The position numbers were made by a program, and so were the translations under genes. DNA of 64,000 nt from 66-474 sp035606235 (lineage in GTDB: Bacteria > Pseudomonadota > Gammaproteobacteria > Xanthomonadales > Rhodanobacteraceae): positions 12,135-76,134 of the forward strand of contig DATNFU010000016.1 of NCBI GenBank assembly GCA_035606235.1, in the 5' to 3' direction. Under the pieces are notes generated by a model, which was not told the DNA's origin, searched no databases, and worked only from the letters and a program-made list of their open reading frames with translations. Positions 8,537 through 18,684 of the stretch are shown one piece after another (the stretch's first letter is position 1; each line of letters opens with the position of its first letter).

Positions 8537-9520
8537 TCAGCCGTTGCCGTTTGCCGCCGGTGCGAACACCTGGAAGCGCGCGGTGTTGGCGCGTCGGTAA
8601 GGCGCCAGCGACAGCGGCTTGCCATCGCTGCTGGCCTCAATGCCATCAGCATTGCCGATGGTGATGCTCAGCGGTGCTGTGCTGTGATAACTGCGCGTCT
8701 CGCCCGCGTGCAGCATGCCGGAATCGAGCGTCTTGCCATTGGCATCCGCCACCTCTACCCAGCTTGCCGCGCTGGCGCGCAAGGTCAGCACATGATCCGA
8801 AGTGCTGGCGGCGGGAGCGCTCGCAACCTGTGGTGACGCGGGAGCCGTAGTGGCGGAATCCAGATTCATCGCCGGGAACGGCGTCATCGAAGCGAGCAGC
8901 GGCTGTTCCTGCGCAGACGTCGCGACGGGCGTCTTGATCGCCTGCGTCACCTGCGCGGGCGCCGCGCTGGTCGGCGAGTTGTCCAAGGGCGCGATGCGGG
9001 TCAACTGATTGTCCAGTCCGCCGCGCAGGCCGAGCCACACCAGCGGCACCGCGACCGTCGCGGTCAGCACGATGTACGTTGCCGCCGCGCCGTAGCGCCG
9101 CAGCCAGTTGCCACGCAGCGCGCTGCCGGTCGGGATCAGCACGGGTTCCCGCACCGGCGCCACCACCCGCAGTGCCGCCTCGACCGCGAAGCTCGGCACA
9201 TTGAGAAAGCGCGCATAACTGTGCAAGGCGCCGCGCGTGAAAACATGATCCTCGGCGCTGCCGAGGTCGCCGGCTTCCAGCCGCGCCAGCACCCGCGCGG
9301 GCAGACGCAGCGATTGTCCGCAAGCCGATAGCTCCAGTCCGCGTGATTCACGTGCGGCTTTCAGGCGCGCGCCGATGTCATTCGCGGATTCGGCGGCCGG
9401 GCCGCCCGCACCCGCGTAGGCGCTGAGGTCTTCGGCACGCAAGCGCATTTCGGCGAAAGCAGGCTGCGAGGATGCATCGTTGGTCTGGAACAGGTCGGCA
9501 TTGCGCTCAGGGATGTTCAT
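8537..9520 (-). CDS. rodZ: RodZ-like cell-shape protein (HTH-Xre, TM, DUF4115)
   Basis: 327 residues: helix-turn-helix domain at ~47-115 (GARLKAARESRGL...), one transmembrane helix at ~145-166, a Pro/Ala/Thr-rich periplasmic linker and a C-terminal DUF4115 beta-domain (~240-320). RodZ links MreB filaments to the periplasmic elongation machinery. The N-terminal 45 residues are an unusual extension before the HTH; an internal start cannot be excluded, but the ATG at 9520 overlaps the pilF stop by ATGA, which supports translational coupling. The order pilF-rodZ matches the E. coli yfgA neighbourhood. Confidence 0.9.
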   Translation of the reverse strand: MNIPERNADLFQTNDASSQPAFAEMRLRAEDLSAYAGAGGPAAESANDIGARLKAARESRGLELSACGQSLRLPARVLARLEAGDLGSAEDHVFTRGALHSYARFLNVPSFAVEAALRVVAPVREPVLIPTGSALRGNWLRRYGAAATYIVLTATVAVPLVWLGLRGGLDNQLTRIAPLDNSPTSAAPAQVTQAIKTPVATSAQEQPLLASMTPFPAMNLDSATTAPASPQVASAPAASTSDHVLTLRASAASWVEVADANGKTLDSGMLHAGETRSYHSTAPLSITIGNADGIEASSDGKPLSLAPYRRANTARFQVFAPAANGNG

Positions 9521-10362
9521 TGCGGACTGCCAGCAAGTTGCTGCGCCTGATCCGATTCCGGGAACTGGTCACGCAGACGATTGGCGTAATTCCGGGCGGC
9601 ATCCGCGTCGCCCAGGCGGGATTCAATTTGATAACCGAGCAGCAGTGAGTCGGGGGTTGCCTGCCCCTGCGCCTCGAACCTTTGCAGGAACGCGCGCGCA
9701 TGAAAGGCATCGTTGCTGGCGTACAGCACGTGTGCCATCTGGTACAGCGCATCCGGATAATTGGGATCGAGGCTCAGCGCCTTGCGCAGATAACCTTCCG
9801 CGCCGGCGTTGTCGCCGCTGCGCGCCAGGCATTCGCCTGCGTTGGTGTTGGCCTTGGCGGGCGTCGAGTAGAACGGGTCGGACAGCGCGCGCTGGAAGTA
9901 CGCCATCGCTTCCTTCTCGCGGCCGTTGTGGCACAGGAAGTAGCCGAGATTATTGTTGGTATCGCCGTTCTTCGGATCGATCGCCAGCGCGCGGCGGTAT
10001 TCCTGCTCGGCCTGCTGCGGCAAATGCACGCGTTCGTCGAGGATCGCAAGCATGGTGTGCGCCGGGATGTAATCCGGATCGAAGCCGATCGCCATCTCGA
10101 ATTTCTGGTCGGCGCTCTTCAGGTCGCCGCGCGCCATCAACTGCGCGCCGAGTTCCGTGTGCACCTGGGCGGCCTCGCGCTTCTGATCCTGCTTGGTGTC
10201 CTGCGGTTCGTTCTTGAGATTGTTGATGCCGGTGTCGTATTTGATGATCTTGTTGCGCGAACAGGCACCGGCACCAAGCGCCAGCACGCCGAGAACCAGC
10301 AACTTCAAGAGCGCAGACCACACGGCCGGCTGCTTGATCTTCGCGGTCGTGGACCAACGCAT
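9517..10362 (-). CDS. pilF: Type IV pilus biogenesis/stability lipoprotein PilF (PilW)
   Basis: 281-residue lipoprotein. The signal MRWSTT...LLVLGVLALGAGAC ends in lipobox LGAGAC (C34), followed by about six TPR units. PilF/PilW is the pilotin that brings secretin PilQ to the outer membrane for type IV pilus assembly. The ATG at 10362 gives a proper lipoprotein signal 10 bp after rlmN; the longer frame does not. It is coupled to rodZ by a 4-bp overlap. No other pil gene is in the window, which is normal for this locus. Confidence 0.92.
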   Translation of the reverse strand: MRWSTTAKIKQPAVWSALLKLLVLGVLALGAGACSRNKIIKYDTGINNLKNEPQDTKQDQKREAAQVHTELGAQLMARGDLKSADQKFEMAIGFDPDYIPAHTMLAILDERVHLPQQAEQEYRRALAIDPKNGDTNNNLGYFLCHNGREKEAMAYFQRALSDPFYSTPAKANTNAGECLARSGDNAGAEGYLRKALSLDPNYPDALYQMAHVLYASNDAFHARAFLQRFEAQGQATPDSLLLGYQIESRLGDADAARNYANRLRDQFPESDQAQQLAGSPQ

Positions 10363-10372
10363 GAGCCAACCC

Positions 10373-11506
10373 TTACGCGGCATGGGCCTGCCCCGGTTGC
10401 GCGCCTTCCACGCGGCGGCGGAATTCGGCATGCCGGCGCGTGCGATCCAGCACCTGTCCCTTCAACTGGCCGCAGGCCGCATCGATATCGTCGCCGCGCG
10501 TGCGCCGCACCATCGCCTGCACGTCTGCATCCAGCAGGATCTTCTGGAATGCGCGAATCACGGTTTCATCGGAGCGCGTGTATTGCGTCCCAGGGAACGG
10601 ATTGAACGGAATCAGGTTCACTTTCGCCGGCAGGCGGCGCATCAGCTTGACCAACTGCCTGGCAAGCTGCGGTGTATCGTTGATGCCCTGCATCAAGGTG
10701 TACTCGAAAGTGATCGTGGTGCGCGGACGCTTTGCCGCATAACGCGCGCAGGCATCCAGCAATTGGTCGATCGGATATTTCTTGTTGAGCGGCACCAGTT
10801 GCGTGCGCAACTCGTCGTTGGGCGCGTGCAGGGATACCGCCAGCGACACATCGCTGACTTCCGACAACCTGTCGATCATCGGCACCAACCCGGCGGTGGA
10901 AAGCGTGACACGCTTGTTGGCGAGACCGAAGCCCAGATCGTCGCGCATCAGGTTCATCGCGCGCACGACATTGTCGAAGTTGAGCAGCGGCTCACCCATG
11001 CCCATCATCACCACGTTGGTGATGCGGCGCTGCTGGTGGGTGACGTTGCCGAGATGTTTGGCGGCGACCCAGACCTGGCCGATGATTTCGGCGGCCGAAA
11101 GATTGCGGTTGAAGCCCTGCATCCCGGTCGAGCAGAACGTGCAGTTCAGCGCGCAGCCAACCTGGGACGATACGCAAAGCGTGCCGCGCGTGGGTTCCGG
11201 GATGTACACCGTCTCGATCGCGTTGCCGCCATCCATGCCCAGCAACCATTTGTGGGTGCCGTCGCTGGAAGCTTTGTCCAGCAAGGCTTTGGGCGGGCCG
11301 ACATACGCTGACCCGGTCAGCTTGGCGCGCAGCGACTTGCCGAGATCCGTCATTGCCTCGAAATTGTCCTCGAGGCGATGGTGGATCCACTTCATCACCT
11401 GGTCGGCGCGATACGGCTTTTCGCCGAGCTGCGCGAAGAACTCGCGCAGCTCGTTGCGATCCAGGCCGAGCAGGTTTGTTTTCGCGCTAGCGGTGATCTG
11501 GTTCAT
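10373..11506 (-). CDS. rlmN: Dual-specificity 23S rRNA/tRNA adenine-C2 methyltransferase RlmN
   Basis: 377-residue radical-SAM enzyme that methylates C2 of A2503 in 23S rRNA and A37 in some tRNAs. The iron-sulfur cluster motif is C118-x3-C122-x2-C125 (VGCALNCTFCSTG), and the resolving cysteine lies in the C-terminal segment DIDAACGQL. Length is typical. It begins the minus-strand run rlmN-pilF-rodZ and lies 63 bp downstream of ndk, the order seen across gammaproteobacteria. Confidence 0.97.
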   Translation of the reverse strand: MNQITASAKTNLLGLDRNELREFFAQLGEKPYRADQVMKWIHHRLEDNFEAMTDLGKSLRAKLTGSAYVGPPKALLDKASSDGTHKWLLGMDGGNAIETVYIPEPTRGTLCVSSQVGCALNCTFCSTGMQGFNRNLSAAEIIGQVWVAAKHLGNVTHQQRRITNVVMMGMGEPLLNFDNVVRAMNLMRDDLGFGLANKRVTLSTAGLVPMIDRLSEVSDVSLAVSLHAPNDELRTQLVPLNKKYPIDQLLDACARYAAKRPRTTITFEYTLMQGINDTPQLARQLVKLMRRLPAKVNLIPFNPFPGTQYTRSDETVIRAFQKILLDADVQAMVRRTRGDDIDAACGQLKGQVLDRTRRHAEFRRRVEGAQPGQAHAA

Positions 11507-11569
11507 TTGAAAGTGCGGACACGAATGTCTGCTTTTTGATCCTCGCGTCCACGGACGAACGCATCGACA

Positions 11570-11989
11570 CTAAAAAACTTCTATATCGGCAAAGAAGTAA
11601 CCGATCTCGAACTTCGCCGTTTCCGGCGCATCCGAACCATGCACCGCGTTGGCATCGATGCTCTGCGCGAAATCCGCGCGGATGGTGCCAGGCGCCGCGT
11701 CCTTGGGGTTGGTCGCGCCCATCAGTTCCCGGTTCCTAGCGATCGCGCCTTCACCTTGCAACACCTGAATCATCACCGGGCCCGAGATCATGAATTCGAC
11801 CAGCGGTTTGAAGAACGGACGTTCGCGATGCACCGCGTAAAAGCCTTCGGCCTCCCCGCGTGACAGCTGTTTCATTTTTGCCGCAATGATCTTCAATCCG
11901 GCTTGCTCGAAACGTGCGTAGATCTGCCCAATGACATTCTTCGCCACGGCATCGGGTTTGATGATGGACAAGGTACGCTCGAGCGTCAT
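11570..11989 (-). CDS. ndk: Nucleoside diphosphate kinase
   Basis: 139-residue cytosolic kinase equilibrating (d)NDP and (d)NTP pools through a phosphohistidine. Active-site signature NAVHGSDAP with H117; N-terminal TLSIIKPDAV and GYFF near the C-terminus are typical. It starts the rlmN cluster and is divergent from the TetR regulator. Confidence 0.98.
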   Translation of the reverse strand: MTLERTLSIIKPDAVAKNVIGQIYARFEQAGLKIIAAKMKQLSRGEAEGFYAVHRERPFFKPLVEFMISGPVMIQVLQGEGAIARNRELMGATNPKDAAPGTIRADFAQSIDANAVHGSDAPETAKFEIGYFFADIEVF

Positions 11990-12334
11990 GCAATTCCTCG
12001 CGGGTTCGTGTGGTTGAAATGATGGACGCGCCGATGCGGACGCGAATCCTCCGCATCCCTGCGCCGTCCCTGAAAGTCACTTTCCCCGCTGGCCCGAGAT
12101 TACGACCAAAATCACGGCCAAATGCAGAGTTAGCTCACAAAATATTCGTTGATTCTAGCCCAACCGCAAATTGTCCGCACCCTCGCCGAAGAGGCCGGCG
12201 TCGCGTCCTCCCGCGTTGACCCCAACGGCGGCCTCGCCTAGACTTCAAACGATTGTTTGAATGTTTGGTTTTCCGTTCCCCCGGAACGCGAGATCAAACA
12301 GCGGCGCCCTGTCCGCGCTCTTAAATTTCCGGCC
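11990..12334. other. 345-bp divergent ndk / TetR regulator spacer
   Basis: No gene seen. The centre (about 12110-12160) is AT-rich and probably holds the ndk promoter. The right end holds the regulator promoter and operator described separately. Confidence 0.5.
12216..12261 (+). promoter_or_regulatory. Sigma70 promoter overlapped by PsrA-like operator
   Basis: TTGACC (12216-12221), a 17-bp spacer and TAGACT (12239-12244) form a good -35/-10 pair for the TetR gene. The last base of the -10 begins a 7-bp inverted repeat TTCAAAC-GATT-GTTTGAA (12244-12261). This contains CAAAC-N4-GTTTG, the core recognised by Pseudomonas PsrA, a TetR-family fatty-acid sensor. A bound dimer would cover the transcription start, so autorepression is the natural reading. 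Confidence 0.75.
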
Positions 12335-12955
12335 ATGACCGATATCCCCGGCTTTTCGACCAAGCAGCGCATCCTCGAAGCTGCCGAGGATCTATTCGCA
12401 AAACACGGATTTGCGGGCGCTTCGCTGCGTCAGGTCACCACCGCCGCGAACGTCAACCTGGCCGCGGTCAACTATCATTTCGGCTCCAAGGAAAGGTTGA
12501 TCGAGGAAGTGTTCCGGCGCCGCCTGGACGAACTCAACGCACGTCGTCTCGCGGCCCTGAAACGGGTACTGGCCAAACCCGAACCCGCGCTGGAGGATGT
12601 GCTGGCCGCTTTCGTCAAACCTGCGCTGGAGTTGTCGCTGGATCGCAAGGGTGGCCCCGCCTTCGTACGTGTGCTGGCGCGCGCCTACGCCGAGCACAAC
12701 GAGCGTCTGCGCAAGTTCCTCTCCGACAACTACGGTCACGTGCTGAAGGAATTCGCAGCGGCCTTCGCGCGATTGCTGCCGCAGTTGGACAAGGAAGAGC
12801 TGTACTGGCGGCTGGATATCGTGGCCGGAGCCCTGACCTACGCGATGGCGGATTTCGGTGTGATCAAGCGCCGCAGCGGCCAATCCGAACGGGATTATCG
12901 CGAGCGCGCCGCGCAGCACCTGATCCGTTTCGCCGCAGCAGGGTTGCGGGAATGA
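12335..12955 (+). CDS. TetR/AcrR-family regulator, PsrA/FadR-like
   Basis: 206 residues. The N-terminal HTH (KQRILEAAEDLFAKHGFAGASLR..., residues ~9-55, with VNYHFGSKE recognition segment) is followed by a helical ligand domain. The length, the PsrA-type palindrome in its own promoter and the fatty-acid oxidation genes beginning 81 bp downstream suggest a PsrA-like repressor released by long-chain fatty acid or acyl-CoA. The ATG at 12335 leaves a 5' leader containing the operator; longer starts would put coding sequence across the operator. Ligand identity is inferred. Confidence 0.85.
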   Translation: MTDIPGFSTKQRILEAAEDLFAKHGFAGASLRQVTTAANVNLAAVNYHFGSKERLIEEVFRRRLDELNARRLAALKRVLAKPEPALEDVLAAFVKPALELSLDRKGGPAFVRVLARAYAEHNERLRKFLSDNYGHVLKEFAAAFARLLPQLDKEELYWRLDIVAGALTYAMADFGVIKRRSGQSERDYRERAAQHLIRFAAAGLRE

Positions 12956-13036
12956 ACCTGCCTTGCGCGATCCGCATTGTCGTTTGGGCTTGTTGTCACT
13001 GTTCGTAAATTGCGCTGCTTCGCTTCGGAGATATTG

Positions 13037-15415
13037 ATGACTTCTGCCTCACTTCGCATTCGCAAAGCCGCCGTCCTGGGCGCAGGCGTGATGGGCGCGC
13101 AAATCGCCGCACACCTGACCAACGCCGGCGTTGAAACCGTGCTGTTCGATCTCGCTTCCAAAGAAGGTCCAAAGAATGGCATCGCGCTCAAGGCTGTCGC
13201 GAATCTCGCCAAGCTGTCGCCTGCGCCGCTGGCGCTCAAGTCGCTCGCAGGCGCGATCACGCCGGCCGATTACGACGAGAACCTGGACGAACTGAAGACC
13301 TGCGACCTGGTGATCGAGGCGATCGCCGAGCGGATGGACTGGAAGCTGGATCTCTATCGCAAGGTCGCGCCACACCTCCCGGCGCACGCCATCGTGGCCT
13401 CCAACACCTCCGGCCTTTCGATCAATACGCTCGCCGATGCGTTGCCGGAACAACTGCGCCACCGCTTTTGCGGCGTGCATTTCTTCAACCCGCCGCGCTA
13501 CATGCACTTGGTCGAATTGGTGCCAAACAGGGCTACCGACGCGGCGGTGCTGGCAGGCTTGGAAGCCTTCCTCACCACCACGCTGGGCAAGGGCGTGGTG
13601 TATGCGAAGGACACGCCGAATTTCATCGGCAACCGCATCGGCGTGTTCTCGATGCTGGCCACCATGCACCACACCGCGCAGTTCAAGCTCGGCTTCGATA
13701 CCGTGGATGCGCTGACCGGCCCGGCGATCGGCCGCCCGAAGTCGGCCACTTATCGCACCGCCGACGTGGTCGGGCTGGACACGATGGCGCACGTCATCAA
13801 GACCATGGCGGACACGCTGCCGGCTGATCCCTGGCATGCGCACTTCAAGTCGCCGGCCTGGCTTTCGAAGCTGATCGAAATGGGCGCGCTCGGCCAGAAG
13901 ACCGGCGCGGGCGTTTACCGCAAGGCCGGCAAGGACATTCTGGTTCTCGATCTGCAGAAGCAGGATTACCGCGTTGCCGAGCAGAAAGCCTCGGATGAGG
14001 TCAGTGCAATCCTTGCCATCAAGGATCCTGCCGAGAAGTTTGCCAAACTGCGTGCGGGCAATGATCCGCAGGCGCAGTTCCTGTGGGCGAGCTTCCGCGA
14101 CCTGTTCCATTACAGCGCATTCCACCTGGCCGACATCGCCGAAACCGCGCGCGACGTGGATTTCGCGCTCCGCTGGGGTTACGGCTGGAAGCTCGGGCCT
14201 TTCGAAACCTGGCAGGCAGCCGGCTGGCAGCAAGTGGCGCAGTGGATCGAGGAAGACATCAAGGCCGGCAACGCGATGAGCGATGCCACACTTCCGGCCT
14301 GGGTGACGGATGGCCGCAAAGGCGTTTATACGGCCGAAGGCGCCTGGTCGCCGCGCGCCAACAAAGCCCTGCCGCGTTCGACCGCGCCGGTCTATCGCCG
14401 GCAATTGTTCCCCGATCCGCTGATCGGAGAGAAGTTCGATCAGGGCAAGACGGTCTGGGAGAACGATGGCGTGCGGCTGTGGACGCTGGGCGCCGGTGAC
14501 ATCGGCATCGTCTCGTTCAAGACCAAGATGAACACGGTCAATGACGCCGTGCTCGATGGCCTGCAGCGCGCCGTCGAGGAAAGCGAAAAGCAGCTCAAGG
14601 CAATGGTGATCTGGCAAGCCAGCGACAAGGCCTTCTCGGCCGGCGCCGATCTGAAGGGCGCGCTGGGCCTGCTTAAGGACGGCAAGGTCGCGCAACTGGA
14701 GGCGATGATCGCCAACTTCCAGCGCACCAGCATGCGCATGAAACATTCGCTGGTGCCGGTGGTCGCAGCGATCCGCGGCCTGGCGCTGGGTGGCGGCTGC
14801 GAATTCCAGATGCATTCGGCGCGCACGGTCGCGGCGCTGGAGAGCTACATCGGCCTGGTCGAGGCAGGCGTTGGCCTGCTGCCGGCCGGGGGCGGCTTGA
14901 AGGAAATCGCCGAACGCTGCGCGCGTGCGTCGCTGACCGACGATCCGTTCGATCAGGTGAAGAAGTACTTCGAAGTGGTCGCGATGGCGAAGACATCGAC
15001 CAGCGCGCTGGAGGCGAAGGAACTGGGGCTGCTGCGCGAATCGGACATCGTCGTGTTCAACGCGCACGAACTGTTGTACGTGGCGAAGAACGTGGCGAAT
15101 TCGCTGGCGGAATCCAGCTGGCGCCCGCCGCTGCCCGCGCGCGATATCACGATTGCCGGCGACGTCGGCACCGCCACGATCAAGGCGCAACTCGTCAACA
15201 TGCTGGCCGGACGCTTCATCTCCGAACACGACATGGAGATCGCCACCCGCATCGCCGACACGTTGTGCGGCGGCCAGATCGAGCGCGGCTCGAAGGTGGA
15301 TGCGCAATGGCTGCTGGATCTGGAGCGCCGCCATTTCATCGAACTGGCGCAGATGCCGAAGACCCAGGAACGCATCGCGCACACCATGACCACCGGGAAA
15401 CCGCTCAGAAACTGA
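13037..15415 (+). CDS. 3-hydroxyacyl-CoA dehydrogenase / enoyl-CoA hydratase (FadN-type)
   Basis: 792 residues catalysing the hydration and NAD-dependent dehydrogenation steps of beta-oxidation. Order: NAD-binding 3HCDH (GAGVMG at 15-20, SNTSGL near 120), 3HCDH C-domain (~190-300), a middle region, then an enoyl-CoA hydratase domain (~490-700; AFSAGADLK and GLALGGGCE oxyanion-hole segments). The dehydrogenase precedes the hydratase, opposite to E. coli FadB and like Bacillus FadN. The ATG at 13037 has CGGAG seven bases upstream. It is followed after 94 bp by a thiolase, completing the cycle except for acyl-CoA dehydrogenase, which is not in the window. Confidence 0.93.
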   Translation: MTSASLRIRKAAVLGAGVMGAQIAAHLTNAGVETVLFDLASKEGPKNGIALKAVANLAKLSPAPLALKSLAGAITPADYDENLDELKTCDLVIEAIAERMDWKLDLYRKVAPHLPAHAIVASNTSGLSINTLADALPEQLRHRFCGVHFFNPPRYMHLVELVPNRATDAAVLAGLEAFLTTTLGKGVVYAKDTPNFIGNRIGVFSMLATMHHTAQFKLGFDTVDALTGPAIGRPKSATYRTADVVGLDTMAHVIKTMADTLPADPWHAHFKSPAWLSKLIEMGALGQKTGAGVYRKAGKDILVLDLQKQDYRVAEQKASDEVSAILAIKDPAEKFAKLRAGNDPQAQFLWASFRDLFHYSAFHLADIAETARDVDFALRWGYGWKLGPFETWQAAGWQQVAQWIEEDIKAGNAMSDATLPAWVTDGRKGVYTAEGAWSPRANKALPRSTAPVYRRQLFPDPLIGEKFDQGKTVWENDGVRLWTLGAGDIGIVSFKTKMNTVNDAVLDGLQRAVEESEKQLKAMVIWQASDKAFSAGADLKGALGLLKDGKVAQLEAMIANFQRTSMRMKHSLVPVVAAIRGLALGGGCEFQMHSARTVAALESYIGLVEAGVGLLPAGGGLKEIAERCARASLTDDPFDQVKKYFEVVAMAKTSTSALEAKELGLLRESDIVVFNAHELLYVAKNVANSLAESSWRPPLPARDITIAGDVGTATIKAQLVNMLAGRFISEHDMEIATRIADTLCGGQIERGSKVDAQWLLDLERRHFIELAQMPKTQERIAHTMTTGKPLRN

Positions 15416-15422
15416 GTGAGGT

Positions 15423-15477
15423 GGGAGGAGTAATGCCGGAGGCGCAAAAGCGCCGGCTTTCTCGCCTCCCTCCTCCC
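15423..15477. other. Intercistronic stem-loop between hydratase/dehydrogenase and thiolase genes
   Basis: Outer arms GGGAGGAG (15423-15430) and CTCCTCCC (15470-15477) enclose a second stem with GCGC-AAAA-GCGC. Lying within an apparent operon, it may stabilise or partly terminate the upstream message. Confidence 0.5.
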
Positions 15478-15509
15478 GCATCCCGCTTTGCCATTGAGAG
15501 AAGAAGACC

Positions 15510-16702
<1,193 letters not shown>

Positions 16703-16706
<4 letters not shown>

Positions 16707-17188
16707 ATAATCAACGCGAACACGAACACGCCGAGCATGGTGAAGGACAGCGCCAGCTTGGCGATCGTGCCGAACAGCAGCCCGATCCACGTCGCGACGC
16801 CCACGCGCGTGGAATGCTCCAGCCGTGAGCCGCTGGTGAGCTGACCGATCACCGCCCCGATGAAAGGTCCCAGGATCAGGCCCGGGATGCCGAAGAAGAT
16901 TCCCACGACCGCGCCGAAGAACGCGCCCCATTGCGCGCGTGCGCTGGCGCCCACGCGCCTGGCGCCGAGCGCGCCCGCGATGAAATCCAGCGCGATCGAG
17001 ATCGCGGCGAGAATGCCGAGCAGGATCAGCATGGCGAAGCCAACCCGCTCGTAATGTCCGGCCCAGGCGGCCAGCCACATGCCGCCGAACATGATCGGCA
17101 CCCCGGGCAGGATTGGCAGTACGGTCCCGACGAGGCCCGCCGCGATCAGGACGCCGGCGATGACGTACCAGAGGATGGTGAGCTCCAT
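16703..17188 (-). CDS. DUF456 membrane protein
   Basis: 161 residues with about five hydrophobic segments and glycine-rich turns (GTVLPILPGVP near 21, GIPGLILGPFIG near 100), the pattern of the DUF456 family. These are small inner-membrane proteins of unknown function. The ATG at 17188 gives the family length; an in-frame ATG four codons upstream (17200) is possible. Convergent with fadA (4-bp overlap) and divergent from the YCII gene. Confidence 0.85.
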
Positions 17189-17296
17189 GCGCGGCAGCAT
17201 AATGGCGGATACGACGACCCGCCTTGTCGAATCCGACCCTCTCCGTTCGTCGTCCAGACAAGAGCGCGTAGTCCGCGCCTCATCAAGGAGAACGAA

Positions 17297-17713
17297 ATGC
17301 GATTCATGGTGATCGTCAAGGCCGGCAAGGACAGCGAAGCCGGCGTGATGCCAAGTACAGACCTGCTCGCGGCGATGGGCAAATACAACGAGGAGCTGGT
17401 CAAGGCCGGCGTGATGCTGGCCGGCGAAGGTCTGGCGCCTAGCTCTAAAGGCGTGCGCGTCAAGTTCGAAGGCAGCAAGCGCACCGTCACCGATGGCCCG
17501 TTCGCCGAAACCAAGGAACTGATCGCCGGGTTCTGGCTGTGGCAGTGCAAATCCAGGGAGGAAGCCATCGAGTGGCTGAAGCGTGCGCCCTTCGATGGCG
17601 GCACTGAAATCGAGATCCGGCAGGTGTTCGAGGCCGAGGATTTCGGCGAGGAGCTCACGCCGGAGCTGCGCGAACAGGAGCAGCGCCTGCGCGAGCAGAT
17701 CGCCCGGCAATGA
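17297..17713 (+). CDS. YCII-related / DGPF-domain protein
   Basis: 138-residue soluble protein beginning MRFMVIVKAGKDSEAG and holding the TDGPFAETKE motif (~66-75) that defines DGPF-type YCII-related proteins, a ferredoxin-like fold. Several relatives are encoded beside ECF sigma factors; none is here. Biochemical function is unknown. A strong AAGGAG lies seven bases before the ATG. The C-terminal 25 residues are a charged helix rich in Glu and Arg. Confidence 0.88.
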   Translation: MRFMVIVKAGKDSEAGVMPSTDLLAAMGKYNEELVKAGVMLAGEGLAPSSKGVRVKFEGSKRTVTDGPFAETKELIAGFWLWQCKSREEAIEWLKRAPFDGGTEIEIRQVFEAEDFGEELTPELREQEQRLREQIARQ

Positions 17714-17715
17714 AG

Positions 17716-17757
17716 CGGCGGGGAACGCGACGCCTGCCAGCCGCCGCGTTCCCGCCG
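17716..17757. terminator. Stem-loop between convergent YCII and mddA genes
   Basis: Arm CGGCGGGGAACGCG (17716-17729) pairs with CGCGTTCCCGCCG (17745-17757) with one bulged G. It is located exactly between two convergent stop codons. No T-tract, so termination is inferred from position and stem strength. Confidence 0.5.
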
Positions 17758-17762
17758 ACGGA

Positions 17763-18539
17763 TTACCCCTGTGGTTGAACCGGTGCCGCGGGTTTGACTG
17801 CCCGCCTGGGCCGCGGCCACGGGCAGATCATCGGCACTTCGTGCTGGTAGCGCCGGTAATCCTCGCCGTGCGCCACGACCAGATCGCGCTCCTCAAAGAA
17901 TTTCACCGCGATCAGGATGTAACCCGTGGTCGCGATCGCGAACAACAGGTGACTCGTCGTCATCCGCGGCGTTGCCCAGAACGCGATCACGAAGCCGAGC
18001 ATCAAGGGATGCCGCACCATCTGATAATAAAAATGCTTCTTGAACACGAGTGGCGTGTAGGCCTTGCCGCGCACGGCAAGCCAGGCCTGGCGAAGGCCGA
18101 ACAGGTCGAAGTGATTGATCACGAAGGTGCCGCTCAGCACCAGCAGCCAGCCGAAGGCGCATAGCGCGTACAGCAGGTACACAGCCCAGTCCGGCTGCAC
18201 GGTCCAGATCACGCCGGGCAGCGGCCGCCATTGCCAGTACAGCAGGATCAGCGCCGCGCTGGACAGCAGCACGAACGTGCTGCGCTCGGCGGATTCCGGC
18301 AGCCATGAAGTGAGCCAGCGCTTGAAGCCGCGTCGCGCCATGCCGCTGTGCTGGACCGCGAAGATGCCCAGCAACACCGCGTCAATCACGACCGCCATCG
18401 CGAGGGTTCCCGTCGCGTAGCCGCGATCTACCGTGTGTGGCACGCCGATATCCGCCACGAAGGCGATCGCGTACAGGAACGTCAGGAAGAACACCAGATA
18501 GCAAATCACGCCGTACAGGAACACCAGGACACCGCGCAT
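17763..18539 (-). CDS. mddA: Methanethiol S-methyltransferase (MddA-like)
   Basis: 258-residue integral membrane protein with about six helices. It begins MRGVLVFLYGVICYLVFFLTF and carries the conserved YYQMVRHPLMLGF and C-terminal E..D...HG..Y..Y elements of the isoprenylcysteine-methyltransferase-like fold. The N-terminus and overall pattern match MddA, which methylates methanethiol with S-adenosylmethionine to dimethylsulfide. An NnrU-like protein is the alternative. AAAGGAG lies ahead of the ATG. It could dispose of methanethiol; the PLP enzyme at 22.0-23.2 kb is a possible but unproven source. Confidence 0.8.
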   Translation of the reverse strand: MRGVLVFLYGVICYLVFFLTFLYAIAFVADIGVPHTVDRGYATGTLAMAVVIDAVLLGIFAVQHSGMARRGFKRWLTSWLPESAERSTFVLLSSAALILLYWQWRPLPGVIWTVQPDWAVYLLYALCAFGWLLVLSGTFVINHFDLFGLRQAWLAVRGKAYTPLVFKKHFYYQMVRHPLMLGFVIAFWATPRMTTSHLLFAIATTGYILIAVKFFEERDLVVAHGEDYRRYQHEVPMICPWPRPRRAVKPAAPVQPQG

Positions 18540-18641
18540 GACCGTTCTCCTTTGCCGGGGCCGCTGCGCACAGTGTGCGCCGCTTTTTTTTCGGAGGTGG
18601 GGTAATGCAGGAGAACACCGGATACGGGCGAATTGCGACAT

Positions 18642-18675
18642 GCCGCCCGCGAGCATGATTGCGCTCGCGGGCGGC
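18642..18675. terminator. 13-bp perfect stem downstream of the Asp-box gene
   Basis: GCCGCCCGCGAGC (18642-18654) and GCTCGCGGGCGGC (18663-18675) with an 8-nt loop, starting about 10 bp past the stop of the minus-strand gene. There is no T-tract, but strong GC stems at this position are typical terminators or REP-like stabilisers. Confidence 0.55.
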
Positions 18676-18684
18676 CCTGGCAGA

